A stretch of DNA of 64,000 bases. Source: Labia minor (Eukaryota > Arthropoda > Insecta > Dermaptera > Spongiphoridae). Shown here piece by piece: positions 15,301 to 30,300 of the stretch. The position numbers and the translations under genes were made by a program. Position 1 is the first letter of the stretch. Each line of letters begins with the position of its first letter. A model generated the notes under the pieces. That model ran no database searches and was not told where the DNA came from. It worked only from the letters and a program-made list of their open reading frames with translations. The stretch spans positions 64,074,546 through 64,138,545 of the forward strand of contig OY720344.1 of assembly GCA_963082975.1 (NCBI GenBank), read 5' to 3'.

Positions 15301-18300
15301 TTTACAAAAAAAAAATTTAATTCATAACTTCAATCAATTATATTATGTTATAATTATTATTTACTTTAAAAAAGTGTTAATCCAATTGTTAATTTTATTA
15401 TATGGAAGGTTAAATGTTATTAAAGTTTATATTACCATAATTAATGTCAATTAAAATGGGTTATGATAGTAAATATGAAAAAAACTCATATAATTACTTT
15501 CGTTAAATATAAAGCTTTTCTAAATGGTGAAAGTGAAAATTCATAGTTTGGCAACCCTAACGAGCTTCAATTATCCTTCAAAGTTAAATTTTTTAAAGAA
15601 ACAACAAAAAACATTCACATCTACTTTTGAAATAAATAATGATAATAATAAAATTTTAATTGGATAAATACATTATATTATTATAAAACGGTAAATTCAA
15701 ATAAAAATTATTCGTTAGAATTTATTCTTCATTTTGTAAATTATTTATCAATTTTTTTATATTAAATAAAAAGATTACAATATTTTATTGAGTTAACAAA
15801 AATAAATAAATAAATCTATTCAATATGAATTGTTATTTTTTTCTGTCACTTTTGTTATTTTATATTAATCTGTTATCCTTCTAGATTAATCTCGTCAAAA
15901 TAATATTTGATTATTTTGTTTTATACATAATATAGTAAATATCTATCTAAAAATTGATTGTGGATTTGATTGAGAATTTTATTTATTATATCTCTTTTAC
16001 TCTAACTCTATTTTTGTCTCATTTTCATTGAATTTTCATTTGAATTGATAACATTTATTTTTATTTATTTTTAATTTTACACCCTCCAGTCCAAAAGAAA
16101 CTGAACTTTTTAAAAAAAACAATGTATATTTTGGAACAAATCATTTTTATTAATCAATGTATTCCCTTTCTGCATCGATACACAAATTTACACGCTCCAA
16201 TAAGTTGTCAAACGACGCACGGAGCCAGATCTGGTGAATATGGCGAATGATGCAAAGGAATAACGTGATTTTTGACCAAAAATTCAGTTACAAGTCGCAA
16301 ACGATGTGATGGTGCATTATCGTGCAAAAGAGTCCAACTGCCGATTTCTCGATATTCTGGCCGAATGCGACGAATTCTTGCCAGCAAACGCTTCATGACG
16401 CCCAAGTAAAACTCTCCAGTGACTGTCTGGCCGAGTGGAACAAATTATTTGTGGATAATTCGATATTTTCTTCCGATAATCCGGTTCTGGGACGGCCTGA
16501 TCTTTCGTCATCATCCAGTGTCTCTCTACCCGATTTGAATCGCCCGAACTACTCGTAAACTTGCGTACGGGATAGACAATCATCACGATATGCATTTTGT
16601 AGCATTTGGTGCGTTTCAGTAAAAGTTTTCCCAAGTTTAACACAAAAATCAATTGCAGCTCTTTGTTTGAAACTCATTTTCCGACCGATGTGCAAAACAC
16701 ACTGACATTTAAAACGCAATAACTTTTGTTATATGCATCCAAATGTCATGAAATATATACCAGTTGTCAATGAGGGACTAAGCCATCTACGTGTAAAATA
16801 TTACAACAGATGGCATTAGTGGCACTATTTTTTTTTTAAAAGTTCGGTTTCTTTTGGAATGGAGGGTGTTTATATAAATATACATGTATATACCTATATA
16901 TATATAATTTTTTTGTTATATTATTTGAATACAATGGATTTGCTTTGTATAATATGGAAAGAGCGTTTCCTCTTAGCCACCCAATTCATTTCATGTTATA
17001 TGTTATGATAACATTGCTTGAGGATCTCCGGGAAGGGAGTTCTAAAACAGTTGGACCGGATGGTTGGCTGTCAGGCATAGCAAAGGGGTTAGGATGATCG
17101 GTCCCTGATTTAGAAGACCATTCATATGTCCTTAGCAAATGTTAAAATTACATATAATAATAAACTCCACTTGTATTTGTAAGTATTATTCGTTTCGTTT
17201 TTTATACTAGATAAAAATAAGTAAAATATATAAGATGACATACATTGAATTGAGAGTTTGATAAAATCAATACTTTTTTAAATGGGAATGTTAAATAATC
17301 TTTGATATGTCTAAAATTTCATACTATTAGATGCATTATTAATAAAATAAATCAATTTACAAGTAAAACAATATAAAATTAGTGAGAACCCATAAAATCT
17401 ATAATATAAATGAAAATTAATTGAATGACTTCAAAACTTAATAGAAAGATAGATTTAACTGAATTAAGATATATCCAACTCATACCTACAACACTAAAAA
17501 AGGGTTTGCAAAAAGCAAAAAAAAAAAAAAAAAATAAAATAAAAAATACCTTTTGGGATCGCTTTTTTTGTATTTTGTATTTTATTACTTTTTTATAATA
17601 ATTAAATAATTGAAATGATATAGTATATATTAAATTTTAAGAGTAAAATAAATCTTTTCTAATTAAATTATAAAAATGAATGATTTATTTTCATTAAAGA
17701 GAACCCTTACAATCATAAAACTTTAAACGACTTTTAACTTATAATAATTTGTGTTAATCAATAACTTAAAGTGTGTCTGTGTTTAAGTTTAATTTTTATT
17801 TTATATACTCTTATATTTTATAAATCAATAAGAAACTGGCGTAAGATTACCCAAAAAGTTCCTCTATCTTTAATTCATTCTAAACAAAAAATGTAGTGAA
17901 ATATAAAAAAAAAATTACGTAAGATGAAGAAAAAAAATTTTAGTAATGTTTAGTACATACAAAATAATTATAGATTTTAATTGTGAAAAATGAAAATATA
18001 AAGTATCATTAAGATCGAAAATAGATAAATCACAATAAATACATAAAAATAAATAAATTTAATATACTTAAATATAAATATAATTATACTAGGAAAAAAA
18101 TGTTTATCAGAAAATCTTTTTAGTATTAAATTAGAATCAAAGATTTTGGTTAATTTTTAGTTAGAAATCGATCTATTTTATTATCATTATTGGATAAATA
18201 TCAAAAAGTATTAAAATCAAAATATTATAATGATACTAGTGACTCTTTAGGACATCGACAACAATATAATAGAACAAAGCTTTAATTTTTATATAAATAT

Positions 18301-21300
18301 TAAATTAATTTTGATCAGATATTTCTAAACTTTCTGTCAAAAAATATATAAAATATTCCAATTGTATATTGACGTAAACAGTATCTTCAAGATATAATTT
18401 TCAAGGAGCAATAAAAAAAAATTAAATGTAAAGGAAAATTACTTTTCGTTCTTTATTAATTTTTTAAAATAAGTAAGTTCCCAGGCCTCACCATTTATAA
18501 TTATTGCTCCACCTCTCCTTTCTAATATAATACACCTATCCCCCGATTTACACGGTAGATACGTTCCTGAGAAAAACGTGTAAATCGAAAATTAAAAATT
18601 TTCAAGTCAAATCCGTGTAAATCGAAAAGCTTGCAGAAAATGCATAATTTTGCTATTTAACAGTTGTGATTTTTTTCAATTTTTTTAGGTGTACACAGAA
18701 ATAAAAATAAAATGCATTGACAGGTTAAAATATGTAATATATTACGGAAACACTGTTTTTTTATTTAATTACAATACATTAAACAGAAGAACAAAAAATA
18801 AAACCAAAGGTGTTTTATTATCCTTCATCACTATCAGAAATTACTCTCATTCTTTTTTTCGGAATCGAAGTTTGGAATTCACTTTCATCACTCGAAGTTA
18901 TTTGTGCCGATTCGATGTTTGAAGCAGAAATATTTACATTCTGAGAGGTGGTAATAAAATCGGTTATTAACAATTGTGCCCATACACGTGGTATTGCCAG
19001 CTGCAACACTCTTTCTAATTGTTTTTTCATTTGTTCTAATAGTTCTTATTGTAGCTTCGTTCATGCTATATGATTTTGCAACATCTACTATTCTATCTCC
19101 CTATCGTAAGCGATCCAAAATTTCGATTTTAGTTTCTAAAGAAATAACTTTTCTTTTAACTTCTTTCGACATTATAAGCCTATAATTTTTTTTAATTAAT
19201 GTTAATTTATAATAATCTAAATTATGCACTCACTTGTAATTTACGAATATGGAAAATTAAATCTTTCTGAAACTGTGAAACTTTCACTCAAATACAATTT
19301 TCCGTAGATAAAACTTTAATTTTATGCGAAGAAATACAGACACAGTAGTAGAGTGCGATAAAAACAAAAAAAAAAACTTATTTGGAAAACCGTGTAAAAG
19401 CGAAAACGTGTAAAACAATTACCGTGTAAATCGGGGGATAGGTGTATTATAAAATAATAATAAACACATTTTTTAACTATTTAATATGAACAAAAAAAAA
19501 AAAGAATACAAAATTTATAGAATAATAACGAATGTTAGCGTTTACTGAGATGATTGTGTGAATGTTTATTATTAAATCTCTTGTGTTAAAGACGAGATTG
19601 CCGCTTGTTACTCTTTTCTACTTATTTATTAAAATTTTTAAATATGGATTTATACATTGATATTTATTAATGTTGATTTATAAATTATTATTATATTATA
19701 TATTATATTTATGTTAAAATTGTCGCGCCTCATTCTTCACTGTTATTCTTAGAAGTTCGATTGATCTGCACCGGTCTTAATTTTTAGAAAAACATAAGTA
19801 AAAAATCAATAAATTAAGGGTTTTTTTATAAACTAAATTGTGGCAATTGCACCATATTTTCTTGTTTGTTCATTTTTTAAATTTATTTATTATCTATATA
19901 TATAAAAAGATTTTTGTCTGCACATTGCTTAGAATTTAAAATTTTTTGCATATCTTCGCGTTTCATGATCTCTAGAATCTAGACTTTAGGATTATTTATT
20001 TATTAATATTATTATTATTTATTATTACCGCAGAAATTATTTTTTTAAAGTTTATATAATTCTCCGTGTTGTTCATTCAAGAGCGTTGCGTGGCCCACTG
20101 ACCCTAGCGGAATCATTTTCACAATGTGTATATATTAATTATTATAGGAAGTCCCAAACAAAGAATTATTATAATATTTAATTTTTTATTTTAAATTCTA
20201 ATATTCAAATATCATTTCAATTAGATAACTTATTCTAAAAGTTCTCATTTTAATTAATTTAATAAAATATTTAGATCATATTTAACTTAGTTTTTATTTA
20301 TTCTTTCTATATATTTAAATATTTCTTCTTTTCTATTTGAAAGTGAAGGATATACATTTTATCATTGTCTAATATAAAAAACAGAATATATTATTTTTAA
20401 TGTTTTATGAATACAAAAATATTTTCAAAACGTCAATTAAAATGGCTAAATTATATTATTTTTGTTTTTATTTCAATTATTAATTATATATTATATTTTA
20501 TATATATATTATATATATATAACTTATAGACATATATATAAATCTAATTTAAAAAACCTTTTTTTAACATTTGGTTTTAAGATTGAAAAAGTTAATTTTA
20601 TTGACTTTTCTTAATTTTAATAATTATATTTATATTTCAAATATATTAGAATATTTTATTAGAAAAATTTAAAAGGAGGGATCAAAAGAAACAGACAATT
20701 GTTGCTATTCATCAAATATTTGTAAATGTTTGTAATTCTTAAAATAGCCTTAATGTTATAATACTTATAATACTTTATTTAATAATAACTTAATATTATA
20801 TATTTTATATTTTATATTCAAGAAGATACAATTTTAGTATTACTTTTTACTTAAGAAATAGTCAGAATATTTAATAAAAGAAATTAATCCATTCATATTA
20901 ATAATGAAATTATTTAATAGTATCAATCAAAAAATAATATTAAAAAGAGGCAAATCATTTTAATATATATATACGAATGCAATCTATTTATATTAAATTT
21001 TAATTTATATTATCGGTATTTATAAATAGAAAGAAAGATATAAGTACTATCTTCATGGAAGTCAGTAAAAAATAAAAATGAAACTTCTATATAATTATAT
21101 ATATAGCTCGAATAGCAAATGATTTTAGTTAGAGAAGTTTGCGTGTTTAGACTCCCACTTAATAGAAACAAACAAACCACATTTAATCACTATGATCGGG
21201 TACAAAAATAAACATTAAAAGAGAGAGAGAGAGAAGACGACGCCAATTCTTCTCTAAGATAAATCATTTAAAATTATAAGTAAATTTTTACTTTTATTTA

Positions 21301-24300
21301 GTAATATATTCTATATTACTATCCATATGACTTTAATAGAAAAGTAACAGTTCCGTACCTCTGAAATATAATTTTTTATTTTTTAAGAGAAGTTTAATAA
21401 ATCTAATCTAAAAGAATTCAAATTTTTACTTTATAAAAAAATAACAAAATATTAAAGTTAATAAAAAAAAAAGAAAAAGCAATTATTAGGATTATAAATA
21501 AAACTTTTTTTGTATATTTATAGGTGACAGAAATGATTAATATACAAATAAAAAAACTTTCTTAATTTTTTTCTTAAAGGTAATCTTATCAAGTATAGAT
21601 CATGTTTAGATTCTAGAAGATTTGAAATAGTAATGCAGCAGTAAGACAGGATGATGCATTACAGGAAGCATCACTGATGTGTATAGGTGTGTCTTCCGGT
21701 TTGAGCTTTGTCATGAAATTCTATCCACCCCCACCACCATGACTACCACCTCATTTCCCACTACAGTGATCGATCAGCCATCTTAATTAGAAACATTAAA
21801 TTACCCCACCAGGGCTTTATGAATATTCTTGAAAGTGATATACCTACTTGAAAAGAGGGCTGGTTGCAGAAGGGTGAGTGAAATATAATTAAAATTTAAA
21901 TGAAAATGTTTACTTTGAATAAAACCATTAGCTATATTATATCAATATTTTAAATAATGGTGATATAAACAAGTATTAATTGGTGGAACAATTAAGTTGC
22001 AGAACATAAACGAAAGGTGAAATTATATATTATATATGTATTTGTTTGCAAGGTATGTTTAATAAATAAGTGTTGGAACAATAATGATGATGAACTAATA
22101 AAGCTCAGTTCTGTATTTAATAGGGCACAACAAGGGGTTATTGACCTATAAAATTTTAAATATAGGTATAAGACAATCTCTATGATTACTCGGTTTATAA
22201 CTTGATATCAAAAATTAAATAAATCCCATTTCAAATTAAAATTTATCATGTTCGATTTCAAAATTATATATATACTAGTTGAACCCGTTGCAAACGGTGG
22301 TTGCAATTTCAGTTTAAAATGAATTTATCGTGGTTTGCAACAATTAATTAAATAGTTCTTTGAAATCAATATTTTTCGTATACCTAATGATCATTTGTTA
22401 ATAATCTTCGTTGAGCGGATTTTCTTTAATTTTTGTTTTGATGTTGTTCTGGTCGTGGATATTAAAAAATTTAAAAACGATAAGTTCATGTTTAATATTG
22501 ACATTTGTTGGTTGAGCTAATCTTTGGGCTGTTACCTGTGTATAGTAGCGTCTAGCCAGGAGGGAAGCTCGTACCCCCCCAAACATTGTGCAAAAAATAA
22601 ATTTAAAAGTGATTAGTTTTGTAACTGAGAATCCAAATGTAAAAAAGCATCTTTAAATTACGTATAAGTATAGTATAAAAGTTATGAATAAATAAATAAT
22701 TTATTTTGTCAAAAATTTTTCCGGGGGAAACCCCTGGAATCCCCCCTGCCCCCCCCCCTCCCAACATAATAGATCACGCTACGCCACTGCCTGTGTATAT
22801 ATATAAGTATATAATTTAAATAATAATTTAAATATTTAAATAAAAATCAATTAATTTAATATTTAATTAAATATTTTGTTTTAATAATTATATTTATATA
22901 CTAGCTGCTCCGAGCGCCTTCGGTGCTCTTCACACCTAGACGGGGACTCCGCATCCTGTACCCCCCGAGAGATACATTGTATTTGGTTGAAAGTCTGTAT
23001 GTAAAAGGTTTTCATCCATTTTGTTTCAATTAGTATAAGTAGATAAGACATTTATTTGTTTTCTTGTAAAATATATTTTAATTTAATCAGTAAATTAATT
23101 ATTTATTATTATTCTATATGTTATATTTATCTAACTCTGTGTCTCTACAGTTTTCGAAAGTTCTTAGCCGCAGCATCCACATTTCTCTAAGCGTCCCTAT
23201 ACTGAGCTACAACCAAATCCTACCATTTCCCTTCCTTCATTGTGCACCTACCTTGGTCCTTGGTCTTCCACAGGATGTTTCCCAATCGGATTCTCCCAAT
23301 TTCTAGCTTCTCCCATTCCAGCCACGTCCCCTCCCATCTCAGCCTTCTCGATTTTATAACCATAATTATATCTGGAGATCATGCAATTCTTCGTTATGCC
23401 AACTCCGCCATCCCCCTGTGACCTCATCTTCCTTTGGCCTATAAATGCTGCGAACAATACTAATCTCACTAATACTCTAAATCTTCTCTCGTCTCCCAGG
23501 GTCATCGATAGGGTGACCAAACGTCCCGTTTTTAGGTGCTCAGTCCCGGCGTCCCCAAAAATGTCTTCGGAACAGCCTATTGTCCTGTTTTTTCAAGATT
23601 TAAACATTTCGTACTTTTTTTCAAAATATTTTCAATTTAGTTCTAAAAAAAAGATAAACCGTTTGTCCCGGTTTGGTGTTTTCGAAATATGGTCACCCTA
23701 GTCATCGATCAACATGAAAAATAATTGTTTTATATATTTCAATTTTGATCCTCTTTGATAATAGTTTTGATGAGATAAGCCCCTTTACTGCATAATAACA
23801 GGCGTTACTCGATTACAACGTCGATTTAAATTCTTCTCGAATATTATTATCCTTCGTGATTACAGATCTTAAGTATTTAAATATTTATACTTTTTCAAAT
23901 TCTGCATTTTGTATGTTAAGACTTTGTGTGTTAATATTATTCCTCTCTGTTACTAAATACTTTGTCTTAGCACTTATAATTTCTAACCCTGTCTCTTTTC
24001 CTGCTTCGATTAATTTTCTTACGCTGTCTTTTATTGCAGTTGCCGAATCTCCTATTATATTTAAGTCGTATCCGTAGCATAATTCATGAATTTTTTTTTA
24101 ATTACATTTCGGTTGATTTTTCCCCAATTTCTCTAATCACATGTCTTCCAGTCCAATTCATTTACCTATCCATGTTGCATAAGGCATTTAAATTTCTTAA
24201 TTTGGCTCCGTTTTTTAAAATTTTAAATAGAGGGAGAGAGAGAGGTTCTAATTATATATATATATATATATATATCTTCCAACGTGAATTTGACCCACAT

Positions 24301-27300
24301 CCAAATGTTTGAATGAGCTGAAATTTCGCATACATATGTAACTCCGATGACAATCCCAGGTCATTATTATCAGGTATTATTTTTATCAATTAGTAATTAC
24401 ATATTAGATAATATTGAAAAATAGTAATTATGTACATATTGAATAATATTGAAAAAGATGTTTGGGAAAAAAAGGCTGCTTTTAGGGTTTTCCTGGCAAT
24501 TATTCGATTTTTTCTCGCCATCCTTGGACTTCAACGAACATTTTAAAAAAAGAATTGTCAAAATTGGTCCAGGCGTTATTGAGTGATGCGGTTACCAACA
24601 CATTTTGCGATTCATTTTTATTTATAAGATTATTTATTTTATAACAAATAAAACTTATATAATATAATAATATAATAGTTTATACTAATACATAATATTG
24701 AAAAATACAAATTATTGATAAATATATTAATAAGAACTAATTTATCAACAAATTCAAACGCCAAGATGAAATTGGATTAAAAGAATGAAATATAAGCATA
24801 AATCTAGTATTCAATTAACATTTTTTTTAAAACACATAAAAATCAAATTACCATTTATACCATTTATAGAATAATTTTGTTTTTTACGAAAGACTCATTG
24901 AAAGTACAAAGACGCCACCTAGTGGGTCTTTGGGGGCAACTTAAGTGGTTAGGTGAAAAGGATACATACATATGATGATTATGGCTTTTATATATATAAT
25001 ATATGGTATATATTCTTATATATATATATATATAAGAATTTTATTATTCTGTTATATGCAGGGTGAGTTTTGGTCCTAGATATTATTAGATGAAAATAAA
25101 TTCATTATTTTTGAAAGAAAAATCAATGACAATGATCATTTGGGAATTTAAAAAAGAATTGCATAATCTCTATGCACAACCAATCTTAAAATCATTACCA
25201 TAATTAATTTATCATAACAGCAATAATGTTAAAATACAATAATAATAAGAGAATTTGAATTCATTGAAGGTGCTATCTCATCATCAATCATTTCCAATCT
25301 GATATAATTTTATTTTAAATGAATAGATTAATCTTTTTTTTTACAAATATCTTCATTTCAAATAAAATTTTTTCTTTGACAAGAAATTCTTTAGAAAATG
25401 AAATTATATATAGACGAATCATCGTTTTTTTTATATCAATTGTAAAATAAAATTCTAAACCCCTTTCTTCTCTGATCTTTTTTTAATGGGAGTCAAAAAT
25501 TTTTTTAATGAGTTCACAATGATTTTTACTAAATAATAAAAATACATTAAAGATTTAGTATGATTTTTTTTCTTGGATTATACTTCACATTATTAATTTA
25601 CAAATAATCTTGGATATAATTATATAGTAATGGTTAAAAATACTATTATTTAAGATATTTACTGCTTATTGAGTTTTAATTTCAACTAATAATTAAAAAA
25701 AATGTGTTATGTTTTTTTAATTAATAATGTTAATATTTATTCACTTGGTATCCAAGTGTTTTCTAGAGATTTGTAATATTAAAAACAAAAATAAATTTTT
25801 TTTATATTAATATAAGAAAACAATATTTATATAGTATTTTTAGTAGCTATTTTTTATTACAATCTATTTTTTGTTTTGGATGAATATACTTAAATATTGA
25901 TGTATTTTTATTTGCCTCCTATGCTACTATTTTCATATTCCACGATTTATACTCAAAAAAAGAGACGAAGGTGTTTCATTGATAAATCTATAGAAAAAAA
26001 CACTCTTCTTCTTCGGTGAATTAAAATTCATTTTAGCTATGATCTGTTCGAGATAAATCAAAATGATTTCCTGTTTGATTGGTAAATGTCGGCTGGCATA
26101 TTGAAAATATTTGTGTGTTGATAACATCCAAATGGGTAATGCCATTTGTAACAAAAAAAAAACGGAGAAATTTTGACAAAGGAATGAAGATGAGATATGA
26201 ATAAATTGCATATTTCAAGGAAGATAGAACCGTCCGTTCATGCATAATGTAATACACGTGATATACCTTTTTTTTCTCAAAAAATATTTAATTAAATAAA
26301 ATAAAAATAATATTTTTCATTTATCTATTCTATTTCATTCATCATTCTATCTATCTATTTAGTGATCACAACAGTTTTTACCAATATTTAACAACCTTAT
26401 TCCTCCAACTATTTCTATCCTAAACCATCCAATTATTAATTATCTGATTTAATTTAAAAGTGACCTCACATTAAGATTTAATAAACGATTAAAGTAATAT
26501 CATATTATTTTTTCTCTGGTTTATAATATAATTAAAATTAATTCAAATTAACTATTAGAGAGAATATTTCAAATTGTCTTAAACAAAATGACTAATAAAA
26601 TAAAGAGTTCAATGACAAAAATATAATAAGAAAAAATAATTGTATCTTTTAATGTAATATAGATAATTAATTTTATTGAATTCATTTGATTTTTGTTAAA
26701 GCTGAAATGCCAGACGCCGTTAAATAAAATAAGCATGAGTGGAGAGGGTGCGGATGAAAAAGAGAGAAGCTGTTCAGGAGCATTTGTTACCATATTAAAT
26801 AAATGTTTGGTCTATTTTCATAAACAAGCATTTGAGTAAGCCTGAAGGATAGCTGTACTGAGTTGATGCATTTGAGAAAGGGTAAAAAGGGCTTGGAGTG
26901 AACAACAAGGATGAACTTCAAACCGGACTCGGCGGAATGCAGCCTCAGACAACAATCCCGGATGCCTTATAGGGACGGTAAATGTACTTGATTCAACTTC
27001 TCATCGGAATACCAGGCAGAATTGCCGTAAATGTTTGATTTAATCGATCCATCCAGCGGTCACTCCATGTTATATAAATTAGACAAAAGGGGTTAGGGAT
27101 TAAATTTTCATTTAGAAGGGTTAGCTGGAAAGATAATAAATTCATTATGCATATTTATTTGAAAAAAAGCAAAAAAATACCATTTACACTTGGTTACATT
27201 TTATTTAGAAAAATAAAAATATTTCTTTCTTAAAAAAATTATATATGATATATCATCATTACTCTCTTTAACCACTGCGTTCTAGGTATTTCCTTATGGT

Positions 27301-30300
27301 TTTTCTCAAAATATATTTTTTGCATCAGTTTATTTATAATATAATAAGTTGCATGAATAATTTTTTTTTAAATTTTTCTCTTCATTTTTCCGAAAAGTTT
27401 AAAACAAAATATTTTAAATTATGTTTCCATTTTAGAAAAAGACAGATTTTATTTAAAAAAGGTAAAATTCAAAAAATAAAATTTACTTTTTATCTTAAAA
27501 AGAGTTAGTTATTTCAAAAAAGATTGACATAATATTTGGGTTCTACTCACCCTCCCTTTCATTTCCGGTCTCATTTTCCTATCTCATACTGTATCAGAAT
27601 TTTACCCCATATCACGAGTTAAGCTTTGCGACACTACTTTTGAATTACCATGTAGGTATATAATATAATTTGAACGGAAAATCATTCTGATGAAGATTCG
27701 ATCTATACAAAATACCTTTTAATTGTTTTTTTCTTTTAATAAATTAATTAATCAGATAATAGGTGTATTGATTTAAATAGTTTAATAATCTATCTGACTT
27801 TGCAATGCATAATAAGCTCTTAATTAATTATATATAAATATAATAATTATATTAATATTATTTTAAATGTCATTAATTTGATTTGACATAGTGGAAAACT
27901 AGTTATATAGTTTAGCATGGACCCCTTAGAATATCAATGAAATTTTACCAGTAGAGAGATTCCTTTTTTTTAATTGCTTTAATCCTAAACTGTATATAAT
28001 TAACGAAAACTAAATTGTAGAAACACTAACAAAAAGTATAATAATAAGAAACAATATGTATATTAATTAATTAATATTTTTTAAATAGCAATGATCCATA
28101 TACTCAATTACAAAAAGAGTAATTACTATGTAGTGTTTTTTTTTCAACTTCAGCTTCTTTAACTTCCAATCTCATTAATGAATGATTTATAATTAAAAAT
28201 AATGGATAAAAATATAATGTATATTAAATATACGATAATTAGTAAAATAGATTAAGTTTTTTCAAAGTTATCTTATCATATAACCTATTTTTTCGAATAA
28301 ATTATTATGATATAATATTTTTCTATATAGGAAGATATATAAAAAGAAGCGAGACCGATGCTCATTAAATCTACAAATGTGAAAGAAAGAGAGAAAGAGA
28401 GAGAGAAAGATAAATACCTAAATGAAATTGATAAAACTTGGAAAATGAATCTTAATTTTATATACATGTATCAAAAGGGCGGTTGAAATGATAAAGAGTT
28501 GGTTGTTGGTTATCTTAGTGGTAACGAGATGAAATATTTGACTGTCCAAGAGGCTTTCATGTCTTTTCATAACATTTTCTTGTCTCCTAATGATGTAATA
28601 CACAGACGTGAGAGTGATAGCACAAACCTTGAAGGTGTGTCAATTTGCGGTATCACAACAGGCAAATAAAAAAACATTAGACATATATATAAATATAATA
28701 TAATATATATAAGATGATGCTAAATTTTCAATTCTTAAAATTAACTGAATTTAAATTAAATGAAAAATGAAAATTAATATTCATTTTCATTCATAATCAT
28801 TTATAAATTTTGTAAATTGATTTTTAATTTCCCTATAGACCAATAATTATTGATCATTTAACTACATCAATAATTAATATCATTTTTTCCTGCATATTTC
28901 ATAAAGATATCATAAATTCATTTCATTCATTATAAAAATTGGTGTTGAAATGACTATTCATATATCATATCTTATTTTCAAGAATTAATAAACTTAAAAA
29001 CACACAAACACATATTAAAAAAAAATCTTTTATTTAATATTATTATAATTTGAGTAAAATCGGATCATATTTGTAAAGAAGAAAGAAAATAAAATTAAAA
29101 ATCATTTAAGATCATTTCTGATACTTTTTTTCCTTTTAACTAAAATCTTGTCATTTCATCTACATAACTTCCAAGAAATCTAAATTTCAAATTTAATTTT
29201 GTTACGATTAATATTTATAGACCCACCCAAACATACTGAATAAGAGTGTCGACTAGGTCTTATTTAATTAAGGGATTCACTAAATGTTAATTTTTATTTT
29301 AATTTTACTTTCAAAGCGAATATTTTGATATTTAATTGCATTTTAAAATTCCACAATTTTTACGATTATATCTGTGATTTATTCAAATTGTATTTAAATA
29401 ATACAAGTGAAAATTAATTCTCACAAAGCCTACCAATGCCATCTCATATATGAAATAACAAAACCAAAGTCTGAAAGGTTACCCAATCTAAGATAAAGTC
29501 AAGTGCAGTTGTATATTTCACATCTTTTTTCTTTATTTATTATTCTTTTAAATGTAATTTAATTTAATTTTTTTAAATATTTTTTTTATTTTTAAATATA
29601 TAACAGAAATTTTTTATTTGTAATAGTATAATTTTAATCATCCAATATGAGTTATATATAATAATAATTATTATTATTCAAAGATTTTCTAGGTCATAAT
29701 AAGATAAGATGTCTAAAATGTGATAATAATAATTTAATAATAATTTTTAAATAATTTTTATTTCATTCTGATCTCATTTTTCTAAATTTTATAATTTTAA
29801 ATATTTCTTTTATAATTTTCAAAATCATTGTTCAATATGTGGTTTTATATATTATTTTTTGAATTCATACAAATATTTTTACTCGTAAATAATAAATCGA
29901 AAACTTTTCTGAAATAATTCAAATCATGAAATAGTTCATTTTCTAGTTCAGTGGAGCACCAATTCTTTAATTTTATTTATTAATATTATTTTATTAATAT
30001 TTAAATGTTGATTTATTAAATGATTGATTGATTGATTGATTTGTTAAAGAAAATATGTTTATAATTATATATTTATAATAGTTTATTAAAAAAGAACTAA
30101 ACATTTTATAAAATTATTTAAATTGTTTCTTATTTAATAAAAACAATATTAATTATCAAGGAAACTTCTCCAAAATACATGTTTTTTTAAAATATTTTAT
30201 CTTAATTAAAACATTACACTTAAATTTCATTCATTCGTAGATATCAACCGAAGGTAGTTAAAACACACTGACAGAACTCATAAAAAACCTTTATTTCATT

